Assembly: GCF_900239935.1 (NCBI RefSeq) | Contig: NZ_LT965928.1 | Location: 1,114,197 to 1,178,196 of the forward strand | Direction: 5' to 3' | Source of the DNA: Pseudoalteromonas carrageenovora IAM 12662 | GTDB lineage: Bacteria > Pseudomonadota > Gammaproteobacteria > Enterobacterales > Alteromonadaceae | Length of the DNA stretch: 64,000 nt | Shown: piece by piece, positions 8,084 to 16,431 of the stretch | Position numbering within the stretch: position 1 is the stretch's first letter | Layout of the letters: the number at the start of each line of letters is the position of its first letter | Translations under genes and position numbers: made by a program | The notes under the pieces: generated by a model | What the model saw: only the letters and a program-made list of their open reading frames with translations | Database searches by the model: none | What the model was told of the DNA's origin: nothing

Positions 8084-8108
8084 GTTTATTATGGTTTGCA
8101 AAATGCGA
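8084..8108. promoter_or_regulatory. Tandem LuxO-type operator, copy 4, overlapping a GG-N10-GC element
   Basis: TTGCAAAATGCGA (8096-8108) has one mismatch to the palindrome; 12 bp upstream lies a weak copy GTTTATTATGGTT. The same bases also form GG-N10-GC (GG 8093-8094, GC 8105-8106), a minimal sigma-54 pattern. The site could thus be an operator over the promoter of the HPt-activator operon, a sigma-54 promoter, or both. Overlap would suit autorepression, as I recall for vibrio luxO. Confidence 0.5.
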
Positions 8109-8202
8109 AAAACGAATTACTCTTATATTATAAATATCTCAATATATCAGCTAATAGTGGCGTATTAGTTAGGCTTATTACAATAAAAAATAAAGGACTT
8201 TT

Positions 8203-8577
8203 ATGCCCATATCAGAGAAATTTGTTGATAAAAGTATAACAGAGCTCCATGTATTAGCTCAGCTTGAAAAAGATGTTGGGATTGAAGTATTAGCAAAGTT
8301 AATAAAACTATTTATTGACGAGCTAGTCACCATGAGAGACCAAATAAAAACAGCAATTGATAATGAAGACACGGTTAAGGTTAAAGAAATAACACATGTA
8401 TTAAAAAATTCGGCTGCTTTGTATGGTGCAGCCCCTTTAGCTGCACTGGCAACACAGCTTCATGACTCTCCACCCGCAACAACGTCAGAAAATATTCACT
8501 TAGCACTTATCATTCAGCACAATTTGGATAAAACCCGCGATGCTTATCAAGTCATCATTAATAATATAGCAATTTAA
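8203..8577 (+). CDS. LuxU-like histidine phosphotransfer (HPt) protein
   Basis: This 124-residue all-helical protein carries the HPt signature KEITHVLKNSAALYGA with phosphoacceptor H65. The arrangement and surrounding residues resemble vibrio LuxU (KEISHALKSSAASFGA, from memory), including the C-terminal TRDAY segment. It would take phosphate from the receiver D848 of the hybrid kinase at 3287 and pass it to D58 of the activator encoded 9 bp downstream. An SD-like AAAGGA lies 7 nt before the ATG. It may also serve other hybrid kinases elsewhere in the genome. Confidence 0.88.
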   Translation: MPISEKFVDKSITELHVLAQLEKDVGIEVLAKLIKLFIDELVTMRDQIKTAIDNEDTVKVKEITHVLKNSAALYGAAPLAALATQLHDSPPATTSENIHLALIIQHNLDKTRDAYQVIINNIAI

Positions 8578-8586
8578 GGTGCCACC

Positions 8587-9984
8587 ATGAAAAATACACA
8601 TGATAAAGGGCTTGTATATATTGTTGAAGATAGCATCGCCAGTGGAGCTCTATACGCCAGCCAGCTTGAACAAGCAGGGTACGAATGTAGACACTTCACT
8701 GATGGCTACTCAGCTTTAGTTGGTATAAAAGAAAAAATGCCTACGGTGATTGTACAAGACGTCTGCTTACCCGATATTAGTGGTTTAGAAGTACTTCAAT
8801 TTGTAAATAAACAAAAAAATCCAGCTAATGTAGTAATGATCACTTCAAATAGCTCTATTGATGTGGCCGTAGAAGCTATGCGACTAGGTGGTTTTGATTT
8901 TTTAGAAAAACCTTTCACAAGCCAACGACTAATTAGCTCTGTAGAGAGTGCGCTTACACCAAAAGAGCAAGTAACAGCAAAACCATTAGTTGATAAAAAC
9001 ACTCAGAACCAAGATTTTGTTGGTGAGTCACTCGCAATGAAAACGGTGTTTAGGCTGCTTGACAGCGCAGCAAGAAGTAAAGCGTGTGTATTTATAACGG
9101 GTGAAAGTGGTACAGGTAAAGAAGTATGTGCGCAGACTCTTCATGACGCAAGCCCCCGGAGTAAGGGACCTTTTATTGCAATTAACTGTGCGGCAATTCC
9201 TGCTGAATTATTTGAATCTGAGTTTTTTGGTCATGTAAAAGGGGCCTTTAGTGGTGCTTTAAGTGATAGGAAAGGGGCTGTAGAAGTTGCTAATGGAGGG
9301 ACTTTATTTTTAGATGAACTTTGTGAAATGGAGCTCAATTTACAAGCTAAATTATTACGTTTTTTACAGACAGGTATTTTTAGCCGTGTAGGTAGCAGCG
9401 AAATATTACACAGTGATGTGCGTTTAGTGTGTGCTACAAATAGAAACCCAATTATTGAAGTGGCTGAGGGGCGTTTTAGAGAGGATTTGTATTATCGTCT
9501 AAACGTTATACCTGTAAAACTGCCACCACTGCGAGAGCGTGGCAACGATATATTACTTTTAGCTGATTACATACTTAAACAAAAGAGCGACAGTAATGGT
9601 AAAAGCTTTACCGACTTTTCAGAGGACGTTAAATCTCTTTTTTGTAATTATGATTGGCCAGGGAATATCCGAGAGCTACAAAATGTAATAGAAAACACGG
9701 TTGTAATAAACGATGCGCAAGTAATTGAAAGAGAAATGCTACCAAGTTCCTTTGGTTTAACGGCGTCAGTTTCATCAAATAAATCAATATCATCAGTTAA
9801 TATGAATGCTTCAAGCTCTATGCCCTCGCCAATGGCTGTGCATGATATAGAACCGTTGTGGCAGGTAGAAAAAAGGGCTATCGAGAATGCAATTCATGTA
9901 TGCGATGATAATATTCCACTTGCAGCAGCTTATTTAGGAGTTAGTGCTTCTACCATTTATAGAAAAATAAAGGGCTGGTCTTAA
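8587..9984 (+). CDS. LuxO-like sigma-54-dependent response regulator
   Basis: The 465-residue protein has a receiver (about 8-120, phosphoacceptor D58 in VQDVCLPD, Lys in FLEKPF), an AAA+ domain (about 138-365: Walker A GESGTGKE, Walker B LFLDELCEM, arginine fingers near FREDLYYRL) and a Fis-type helix-turn-helix at the end (AAAYLGVSASTIYRKI). The C-terminus and the EVCAQTLH and VFITGESGTGKEVC stretches follow LuxO closely. The sigma-54 contact loop reads GAFSGA (S222) instead of GAFTGA. It is co-transcribed with the HPt gene. Its likely targets are the four tandem operators at 1474, 6216, 7094 and 8084. That it is the orthologue of a quorum-sensing regulator is not shown. Confidence 0.92.
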   Translation: MKNTHDKGLVYIVEDSIASGALYASQLEQAGYECRHFTDGYSALVGIKEKMPTVIVQDVCLPDISGLEVLQFVNKQKNPANVVMITSNSSIDVAVEAMRLGGFDFLEKPFTSQRLISSVESALTPKEQVTAKPLVDKNTQNQDFVGESLAMKTVFRLLDSAARSKACVFITGESGTGKEVCAQTLHDASPRSKGPFIAINCAAIPAELFESEFFGHVKGAFSGALSDRKGAVEVANGGTLFLDELCEMELNLQAKLLRFLQTGIFSRVGSSEILHSDVRLVCATNRNPIIEVAEGRFREDLYYRLNVIPVKLPPLRERGNDILLLADYILKQKSDSNGKSFTDFSEDVKSLFCNYDWPGNIRELQNVIENTVVINDAQVIEREMLPSSFGLTASVSSNKSISSVNMNASSSMPSPMAVHDIEPLWQVEKRAIENAIHVCDDNIPLAAAYLGVSASTIYRKIKGWS

Positions 9985-10094
9985 ATATTAATAGATTTCT
10001 AATTACATTTTCAGGTTGAATTAATAAAAGTTACCCTAAGCTCTGTAGGTGAGAGCAAAGTTAATTTTATCTGAAACAGTAAAAGGAGATCGCA

Positions 10095-10625
10095 ATGAGT
10101 AACACTAGTTTAAAACCTGCGGATATTATGCCATCACTAATAGTGAGTGATGTGGACGAGAAAAAAATAGACTTAGTAGACAGAGTAAGTGACTCCCCAT
10201 GGAAAATGATTGTTGTTTATAGAGGTCAACATTGCCCTAAATGTACTGCACAACTTAATGAGCTTGCTAAAATGCATAAAGACTTTAAAGAAGCTGGCGT
10301 TGAAGTTGTTGCTGTTAGCGGTGATAGCCATGAGCAGCTTACTAAGCATTTTGAAAAAATAGACATTAATTTCCCAATTTACTTCGGTTTAACCATCAAG
10401 CAAATGACCGACTTAGGGCTACATATCAGTGAGCCACGTAGCGATGCAGAAACAGACCATCCGTTTGCAGAACCTGGCATTTTTGTACTTAACGAAAAAA
10501 ATCAGCTTCAGATGCTCGATATATCAAACAGCCCATTCGTTCGCCCCGATTTAGAACAGTTATTAGGTGGAATTAAGTTTTCAAGAGAAAACGACTATCC
10601 AATTCGTGGCACATTTATTAAATAA
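10095..10625 (+). CDS. AhpC/TSA-like thioredoxin-fold redoxin
   Basis: The 176-residue protein has a peroxiredoxin/redoxin fold. VVYRGQHCPKCTAQLNEL carries a CPKC dithiol at the position of the peroxidatic cysteine, followed by VEVVAVSGDS and EPGIFVLNEKNQ. AhpC-type enzymes have a Thr before the first Cys; the CxxC here is more like a thioredoxin or bacterioferritin-comigratory type. It has no signal peptide, so it is cytoplasmic. AAAGGAGA precedes the ATG. The gene is monocistronic, with a terminator at 10645. The exact reductant and substrate are unknown. Confidence 0.8.
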   Translation: MSNTSLKPADIMPSLIVSDVDEKKIDLVDRVSDSPWKMIVVYRGQHCPKCTAQLNELAKMHKDFKEAGVEVVAVSGDSHEQLTKHFEKIDINFPIYFGLTIKQMTDLGLHISEPRSDAETDHPFAEPGIFVLNEKNQLQMLDISNSPFVRPDLEQLLGGIKFSRENDYPIRGTFIK

Positions 10626-10644
10626 TAGTATTTATAAATGATTT

Positions 10645-10672
10645 AAAAAGGCACAGTTTTGTGCCTTTTTTT
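10645..10672 (+). terminator. Rho-independent terminator after the redoxin gene
   Basis: GGCAC (10650-10654) pairs with GTGCC (10661-10665) around a 6-nt loop, flanked by A and T runs. Confidence 0.85.
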
Positions 10673-10861
10673 ATTTTTATTTTAAATTTTTTATTTAATT
10701 ACTTGAAAACAAAATTACTGCCCATAAATAGTTATGTGAAGACGCCTGATGGGTCTTTGTTTAACAGAAGTAATTGAAATTTATATTATTAATTTAATTA
10801 TGTTGTACTTGTTCAAAAGAAAAGTAGCAACATTATATCGCTTAAATATGAGGATATTATT

Positions 10862-11308
10862 ATGCGTACAGTAGACTTATCACCATTATACCGTTCATTC
10901 ATTGGCTTTGATCACTTAGCATCTCTAATGGACGCAGCAGCACGTACAGACAAGCAACCAAGCTTTCCTCCGTACAACATAGAAGCACTCGATAAAGATA
11001 AATATCGTATCACAATGGCCGTAGCAGGCTTTAGTGAAAGCGAGTTAACCATTGAGTCAGAAAATAACACGCTTAAAGTTGCAGGTACTAAAGCAAATAA
11101 AGATGAAAACGCAGAGCGTAAATTTATTCATCAAGGTATTGCTGAGCGTAACTTTGAACGTAAATTCCAGTTAGGAGATCATGTAAAAGTACTTGGCGCA
11201 GATTTAGCCAACGGCTTACTAAGTATTGACTTAGAACGTGAAATCCCTGAAGCGCTAAAACCACGTAAAATTGAAATTGGTAGCAGCAATTTAATAGAAG
11301 GTAAATAA
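10862..11308 (+). CDS. ibpA: Small heat-shock protein IbpA (Hsp20 family)
   Basis: The 148-residue protein starts MRTVDLSPLYRSFIGFD and contains the alpha-crystallin domain (about 36-130) with YRITMAVAGF, the strongly conserved GIAERNFERKFQL and ANGLLSIDLER, then a short tail. This is the IbpA/IbpB pattern: an ATP-independent holdase that binds unfolding proteins and hands them to DnaK/ClpB. GAGGA precedes the ATG. The leader is AT-rich; a ROSE-type RNA thermometer is common in this family, but I could not identify its conserved motif here, nor a convincing sigma-32 promoter. Confidence 0.95.
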   Translation: MRTVDLSPLYRSFIGFDHLASLMDAAARTDKQPSFPPYNIEALDKDKYRITMAVAGFSESELTIESENNTLKVAGTKANKDENAERKFIHQGIAERNFERKFQLGDHVKVLGADLANGLLSIDLEREIPEALKPRKIEIGSSNLIEGK

Positions 11309-11339
11309 TCTTCTGAATTACATTTTTCCCTGATTATTT

Positions 11340-11366
11340 AGCCGCCTCGTTTGAGGCGGCTTTTTA
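11340..11366. terminator. Bidirectional terminator between ibpA and the photolyase gene
   Basis: AGCCGCCTC (11340-11348) pairs with GAGGCGGCT (11353-11361) around a 4-nt loop, followed by T5. It can serve both converging genes. Confidence 0.9.
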
Positions 11367-11368
11367 CA

Positions 11369-12925
11369 TTATAAAGAATCTATATTTTTGATATGGTGCT
11401 TTGCTTGCTCAAGGGTTTGTGTTTGAAGATTGGATGACTGTTTATCCCAATTCTTATAAACCATGCCTATTCTGGGGTTAGACTGTAGTTTATCTCGATG
11501 TTTATCCATAAAATGCCAATATAAACTGTTGAGCGGACACGCATTATCACCTATTTTTTGCTTTACATCGTATCGACAGTTTTTGCAGTAATCACTCATC
11601 TTATTAATGTAATTGCCACTTGCTGAATAGGGCTTAGTTGCAATAATGCCGTCATCTGCAAACTGACTCATTCCCCGTGTGTTTGGCATTTCCACCCATT
11701 CTATGGCGTCTATATAAACGCCTAAATACCAATTATCTACTTCGTTCGGATTTATGCCTGTTAATAAGCAAAAGTTCCCTATGACCATTAGGCGTTGTAT
11801 ATGATGCGCATAAGCTGTTTCGAGGCTTTGGGTAAGGGCGTGGCTTAAACAGTTCATTTTTGTATCCCCATTCCAAAAATAATGAGGCATTTTTTGTTTT
11901 GCATCCAGCTGGTTTTTATTAGCGTAGTCGGGCATATTCACCCAATAAATAGCCCTTACATATTCTCTCCAGCCTAAAATTTGCCTGGTAAACCCCTCTA
12001 CTTGTGAAATTGTTATTTGCTGAGGATTTTGTTCATATTCGTTTATCACACGTTTAATTACATAAAGTGGGTGAAGTAGTTTTGCATTTAATGCGAACGA
12101 TAAACGGCTGTGATACAAGCTGGTATTATGATTACATTGATCTGTCATCGCATCTTGAAATTGCCCAAACCGGCTCAGTAAATTTTTACAAAAGTATTCT
12201 AAGCAATCAATAGCTTGCTTTCTGGTGGTTGGCCACTGAAGTAACTCATCTTTGATTTCTCCAAAATAGCTCACATTATGTTTGTTTAAACGGGAAATAA
12301 TACTGCTTACATCATTATCGAACATTTTTGGAACAGGGATATCAGCTAAGTCACTTTTTGAAAATTTATTACGGTTATTACTGTCATAGTTCCACTTTCC
12401 ACCTTGTGGCTTTGCACCATCCATCAATATATTGTATTGCTTTCTCATTGCACGGTAAAAGTGTTCCATCGTCGCATGTTTGTTTTTAGTGAACCGTTCA
12501 TTTATTTGTTCAAACTGTAATAAAAAGTGTTCTGTATCAACTGCGTTTATATTAAATACACTCTTTTTTTTAAAATTATTAAGTTGTTGCTTTAAACGAA
12601 ACTCATCAGGGTACTGATACTCTATTGCCGAGCAATTATATTGAGTTGCTATGCGGGTAAGTAAACCGGGGAGGTTTGCATCGCCGTGTGTTTCATCTAG
12701 TGTTAAATGAAGTACATTAAATCCGGCTTCTTTAAGCGCGCTTGCAAAATTAGCCATAGCACTAAAAAAAGCGCATAATTTTTGTATATGATGTTTTACG
12801 TAATTAGTTTCTTGTTTTAGTTCCGCAATTAGGTATAAAGTGTCATTATCTTTATGCTTAAACCATGAGTGAGATGGGTTGAGTTGGTCGCCCAATATAA
12901 GCCTTACTGTTTTATAGTTTGTCAT
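11369..12925 (-). CDS. Iron-sulfur photolyase/cryptochrome-like protein (FeS-BCP type)
   Basis: The frame extends to a TTG at 12940, but the ATG at 12925 gives the family-typical start MTNYKTVRLILGDQLN (518 residues). The N-terminal alpha/beta domain carries the LGDQLN motif of photolyase-related proteins. The C-terminal helical FAD domain includes GFTRQILGWREYVR, and the conserved Cys cluster CKNCRYDV...ACPLNSLYWHF sits near the end, which in this group binds a 4Fe-4S cluster together with an earlier Cys. Characterised members repair (6-4) photoproducts or act as cryptochromes. The protein is cytoplasmic. Repair activity is inferred from family only. Confidence 0.9.
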   Translation of the reverse strand: MTNYKTVRLILGDQLNPSHSWFKHKDNDTLYLIAELKQETNYVKHHIQKLCAFFSAMANFASALKEAGFNVLHLTLDETHGDANLPGLLTRIATQYNCSAIEYQYPDEFRLKQQLNNFKKKSVFNINAVDTEHFLLQFEQINERFTKNKHATMEHFYRAMRKQYNILMDGAKPQGGKWNYDSNNRNKFSKSDLADIPVPKMFDNDVSSIISRLNKHNVSYFGEIKDELLQWPTTRKQAIDCLEYFCKNLLSRFGQFQDAMTDQCNHNTSLYHSRLSFALNAKLLHPLYVIKRVINEYEQNPQQITISQVEGFTRQILGWREYVRAIYWVNMPDYANKNQLDAKQKMPHYFWNGDTKMNCLSHALTQSLETAYAHHIQRLMVIGNFCLLTGINPNEVDNWYLGVYIDAIEWVEMPNTRGMSQFADDGIIATKPYSASGNYINKMSDYCKNCRYDVKQKIGDNACPLNSLYWHFMDKHRDKLQSNPRIGMVYKNWDKQSSNLQTQTLEQAKHHIKNIDSL

Positions 12926-13186
12926 AGCATACCCAAACAAATTTTATACGGCATAACATTAATTATCGATCGTGACGATTTAAAGTAGTTTAGAAGAGGA
13001 CTAGCAATCTTGTATTATGGGGCCTAACAGGCATTATAACCGTTCATAAGTATGCCACACGTAAGTGCGAGTTTGACTGCTAAATAGGTACTTTATAAGT
13101 TTAGAGAAAAATAAGTTTGACGTGTATTTAAAAAGCTAAAGTATAAAAATCTAATAAATTTCCTTACCTTTTAAGTCTATCGAGGG

Positions 13187-13648
13187 TTAAATATTGTTGC
13201 TCTGTTTTTGCTGTATTTTTTGTTGTAACGAAATTACATTTGAAACATTAAACAGAGTGTTATTAGCAAATTTCTCAAAAAAATTGAGAGCATCTCTCCA
13301 AGCTAGTTGACTTTCATGAGTAAAATATGTGCCAAGGTGTTCTTTAAGAGTTTCGTAAAACGCATCTGATAAAATAGTTATATCATTTTGAGTTGCTCCA
13401 GAGTTTTTTAAATACGCTAGATGATGTACTAGAAAAGGCGCAACCGATGAAGGCTTGTTTAAATGTTTAATAATTCGCTCGAGCACACAAAACAAAGTAA
13501 AGCTTTTTTCGTTAAAATATGACGCTGCTGGGTAATCCATCTTGATATCAGACTCAGCTAATTTATTATGAAACCGAGCAGTAAATGCATGAAAGTTTGG
13601 TTTAATAATCTTTAAATTATTTAACAATGCTGTTTGTTGTGTATTCAT
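13187..13648 (-). CDS. Globin-like protein, apparently without the proximal histidine
   Basis: A TTG-initiated frame reaches 13687, but ATG 13648 has GAAGAG six bases upstream and is chosen (153 residues). The helical pattern resembles single-domain bacterial globins: FHAFTARFHNKL (B/C helices), AYLKNSGATQNDITILSDAFYETLKEHLG (F to G) and AWRDALNFFEKF (H). By eye, the residue aligned with the haem-ligating F8 His is Leu, with two His a turn or two earlier. It may be a haem-free globin fold or bind haem differently. It has no partner gene. A Fur-like box overlaps the leader. The family call is tentative. Confidence 0.5.
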   Translation of the reverse strand: MNTQQTALLNNLKIIKPNFHAFTARFHNKLAESDIKMDYPAASYFNEKSFTLFCVLERIIKHLNKPSSVAPFLVHHLAYLKNSGATQNDITILSDAFYETLKEHLGTYFTHESQLAWRDALNFFEKFANNTLFNVSNVISLQQKIQQKQSNNI

Positions 13649-13666
13649 TTTCATCTCTTCGCAGTA

Positions 13667-13685
13667 GATTATAATTATTATTCTC
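13667..13685. promoter_or_regulatory. Fur-box-like sequence upstream of the globin-like gene
   Basis: On the minus strand this 19-mer (GAGAATAATAATTATAATC) matches the classical Fur consensus at 15 of 19 positions by my count. It lies 19 bp upstream of the start codon. The AT-rich context makes chance matches common. Confidence 0.35.
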
Positions 13686-13955
13686 AATCTGGTTACGCTT
13701 TATTATAGCGGGGTGTGCAAATACTGCACGTTTTTTTAGTGTTAAAGTATGAGTTTTAGTTTTTGCTTTGGTTTTTCTAGTCATTGCGTATATACAAAAG
13801 CTCTTTTAAAGTCAGTTTGTATGCACACTTTAAATGTAGCTTAATTAAACAAGTATACAAAGTGGCTGTGTTTTGTGAAGCTTATGATCCTAATATCTAC
13901 ATAAAATTAGCATCTTGACGAATTGATATTTTTATAAACTAATTATTTATTATGG
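13686..13955. other. Intergenic region between the globin-like gene and the tRNA promoter
   Basis: No gene is seen. GTGCA-N5-TGCAC (13715-13729) is a small palindrome upstream of the globin-like gene. The rest is AT-rich and unremarkable. Confidence 0.4.
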
Positions 13956-13984
13956 TTGCTAATTACCCCACACATCCTTATAAT
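13956..13984 (+). promoter_or_regulatory. Sigma-70 promoter of the initiator tRNA/rimP-nusA operon
   Basis: TTGCTA (13956-13961) and TATAAT (13979-13984) are separated by 17 bp. A GC-rich discriminator (AGCGGCC) follows, typical of stable-RNA promoters under stringent control. Confidence 0.75.
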
Positions 13985-14054
13985 AGCGGCCATTGTTTAG
14001 CGTGTTGTAAAACAGCTAACAGCGATATTAAATTTAAGGTTTGATATCTATTGG

Positions 14055-14131
<77 letters not shown>

Positions 14132-14166
14132 ATTCTACTAGTAGGTATTACCTTACTAATTTATAT

Positions 14167-14194
14167 CGCGCATTCTAAGTAATGCGCGTTTTGC
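14167..14194 (+). terminator. Terminator downstream of the initiator tRNA
   Basis: CGCGCATT (14167-14174) pairs with AATGCGCG (14181-14188) around a 6-nt loop, then TTTTGCGTTTT. Read-through into rimP probably occurs, as in related operons. Confidence 0.75.
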
Positions 14195-14220
14195 GTTTTA
14201 AGCTATGTAGTTTAAATTTG

Positions 14221-14307
14221 GTCAGTTACTGACTCGCAACCAAGCTTGGCCCTCGGCCACACAGTTTTATGCTTTATTGGTGTGACGCCCCGCTTGGTTC
14301 GGGGCGT
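14221..14307 (+). promoter_or_regulatory. Structured leader of rimP-nusA-infB
   Basis: Three hairpins follow one another: GTCAG/CTGAC (14221-14233), TGGCC/GGCCA (14247-14259) and a strong ACGCCCCG/CGGGGCGT (14285-14307). The 7-nt loop of the last one, CTTGGTT (14293-14299), is fully complementary to AACCAAG (14238-14244), so a pseudoknot or an alternative fold is possible. This suggests attenuation of the operon, perhaps by NusA. Confidence 0.5.
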
Positions 14308-14412
14308 TGTTGTATCTGCACCTTACGATTTATGGCAATTGTCATCAAATCAAAACTTAAACTCAGTATTTTAGGGCTATAAGCCCTTTTTTTGTTTGTA
14401 TGGAGGATTTTC

Positions 14413-14868
14413 GTGACAAAACTTGAACAAGATTTAGTAACCATGTTAACGCCTGCGGTAGAAATGTTAGGCTTTGAATTACATGGTCTTGAGTTTGTGC
14501 AAGCGGGTCGCCATTCTACCTTAAGAGTATATATTGCTCATGAGGATGGGATCTCAGTTGATAACTGTGCGGACGCGAGTCGTCAAATTAGTGCGATTTT
14601 AGACGTCGAAGACCCAATTACAAACGAATATGATTTGGAAGTATCGTCTCCTGGTGTTGATCGTCCATTATTCAAACAAGATCACTACGAGCAGGCGCAA
14701 GGAGAGGAAGTACGCGTGCGTACTAAACTTCCACAAGACGGTCGTCGTAATTTTAAAGGCGACTTAGTAGCTGTTAGCAGCGATATGATCACACTATCTA
14801 GTGATGGTGCAGAGTATTTAATCATGCTTAGTAACATCGAACGTGCGAATTTAATCGCAAAGTTTTAA
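14413..14868 (+). CDS. rimP: Ribosome maturation factor RimP
   Basis: GTG at 14413 is chosen because GGAGG (14402-14406) sits 6 bases upstream; the frame is open 7 codons earlier but that start lacks an SD. The product (151 residues) shows the RimP N-domain ([26 protein letters not shown]) and the conserved [14 protein letters not shown] before the SH3-like C-domain. RimP binds the 30S subunit and helps assembly of S12 and others around the central pseudoknot. It is first in the rimP-nusA-infB set, 38 bp before nusA. Confidence 0.96.
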   Translation: MTKLEQDLVTMLTPAVEMLGFELHGLEFVQAGRHSTLRVYIAHEDGISVDNCADASRQISAILDVEDPITNEYDLEVSSPGVDRPLFKQDHYEQAQGEEVRVRTKLPQDGRRNFKGDLVAVSSDMITLSSDGAEYLIMLSNIERANLIAKF

Positions 14869-14906
14869 TTCGAGTGCGAAGGAATAGGGCAAGCGAGGCA
14901 TTACCC

Positions 14907-16406
14907 ATGGCAAAAGAGATATTATTGGTTGCTGAAGCCGTTTCCAATGAGAAAGCGGTTCCAAAAGAAAAGATTTTTGAAGCTTTAGAGTTCGCTCTAG
15001 CAACAGCAACAAAGAAAAAACACGATGGCGAAATTGAAGTGCGTGTAGCAATTGACCGTAAAACGGGCGATTACGATACGTTCCGTCGTTGGCAAATTGC
15101 AGCAGTACAAGAAGATGGTTCATTAGAAAACCCTTACAGCGAAATCACACTAGAAGCAGCTCAAGTTGAAGAACCTGATTTGCAAATGGGCGATTACGTT
15201 GAAGAACAGATTGAATCTATCAAATTTGACCGCATAACTACACAGATGGCAAAACAAGTTATCGTACAAAAAGTACGAGAAGCTGAACGTGCTCTAGTTG
15301 TAGAAGCTTATAAAGATCAAGAAGGCGAGCTTGTTACAGGTGTAGTTAAAAAAGCGACCCGTGATGCAATTGTACTTGATTTAGGTAATAACGCAGAAGC
15401 TGTTATTTACCGTGACGATATGCTTCCACGTGAAAACTTCCGTCCAGGGGATCGTATTCGTGGTCTTCTTTACGAAGTTAAACCAGAAGCACGTGGCGCA
15501 CAATTATTTGTTACGCGTTCAAAACCAGAAATGCTGATGGAATTATTCCGCATTGAGGTGCCAGAAATTGGCGAAGAAATGATTGAATTACGTGCCGCAG
15601 CACGTGATCCAGGTTCTCGTGCTAAAATCGCTGTTAAATCTAACGACAAACGTATTGACCCAGTGGGTGCGTGTGTTGGTATGCGTGGCGCACGTGTTCA
15701 AGCTGTATCGTCAGAACTTGGCGGTGAGCGTGTTGATATCGTTCTTTACGATGACAACCCGGCGCAGTTTGTTATTAACGCAATGGCACCTGCAGAAGTA
15801 GCTTCAATCGTAATGGATGAAGACACTCACTCAATGGATATCGCTGTTGAAGCAGATAACCTAGCACAAGCAATTGGTCGTAATGGTCAAAACGTTCGTT
15901 TAGCAAGCCAATTAACTGGCTGGGAACTAAACGTAATGACTGTTGAAGACATGCGTACTAAAAATGAAGCTGAGTCAGATAAGTTAATTAACTTATTTAC
16001 TGAAAACTTAGATATCGATGATGAGTTTGCATCATTACTTATCAACGAAGGTTTCTCGACACTTGAAGAAGTGGCGTATGTACCTGCATCAGAGTTTTTA
16101 GAAATTGATGGCTTAGATGAAGAAACAGTAGACGTTTTACGTTCACGTGCAAAAGACGCGTTAACGACTAAAGCGCTTAAAACGGAAGAAAGCTTAGATG
16201 GTGTAGAGCCAGCTGAAGACTTACTTGCGCTTGAAGGCTTAGAACGTCATTTGGCATTTGTTATGGCAAGTAAAGGTGTAGTTACACTTGAAGACTTAGC
16301 TGAGCAAGGCATCGACGAACTAGTTGATATTACAGAGCTATCACCTGAAAAAGCAGGTGAATTAATTATGGCTGCACGTAATATTTGTTGGTTTGCAGAC
16401 GAGTAA
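14907..16406 (+). CDS. nusA: Transcription termination/antitermination factor NusA
   Basis: The frame opens at 14874, but ATG 14907 ([12 protein letters not shown]) has the family start and a GAGG upstream; length is 499 residues. Domains: the RNAP-binding N-domain (1-125), S1 (about 135-200, [16 protein letters not shown]), KH1 and KH2 (200-345, including [11 protein letters not shown] and [13 protein letters not shown]), then two acidic repeats (about 360-495) as in enterobacterial NusA. It modulates pausing, intrinsic termination and antitermination. It is co-transcribed with rimP and infB. Confidence 0.97.
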   Translation: MAKEILLVAEAVSNEKAVPKEKIFEALEFALATATKKKHDGEIEVRVAIDRKTGDYDTFRRWQIAAVQEDGSLENPYSEITLEAAQVEEPDLQMGDYVEEQIESIKFDRITTQMAKQVIVQKVREAERALVVEAYKDQEGELVTGVVKKATRDAIVLDLGNNAEAVIYRDDMLPRENFRPGDRIRGLLYEVKPEARGAQLFVTRSKPEMLMELFRIEVPEIGEEMIELRAAARDPGSRAKIAVKSNDKRIDPVGACVGMRGARVQAVSSELGGERVDIVLYDDNPAQFVINAMAPAEVASIVMDEDTHSMDIAVEADNLAQAIGRNGQNVRLASQLTGWELNVMTVEDMRTKNEAESDKLINLFTENLDIDDEFASLLINEGFSTLEEVAYVPASEFLEIDGLDEETVDVLRSRAKDALTTKALKTEESLDGVEPAEDLLALEGLERHLAFVMASKGVVTLEDLAEQGIDELVDITELSPEKAGELIMAARNICWFADE

Positions 16407-16431
16407 TTTATTAACGGAGGTATTACACACT

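Noticed and set aside
7263..9984. Shewanella-type H-NOX/HnoB nitric oxide network
   Set aside because: The EAL protein has no receiver domain and no H-NOX gene is present, so the resemblance is superficial.
10680..10861. ROSE-type RNA thermometer and sigma-32 promoter before ibpA
   Set aside because: Expected from the family, but the AT-rich leader shows no recognisable ROSE motif or CCCCAT-type -10.
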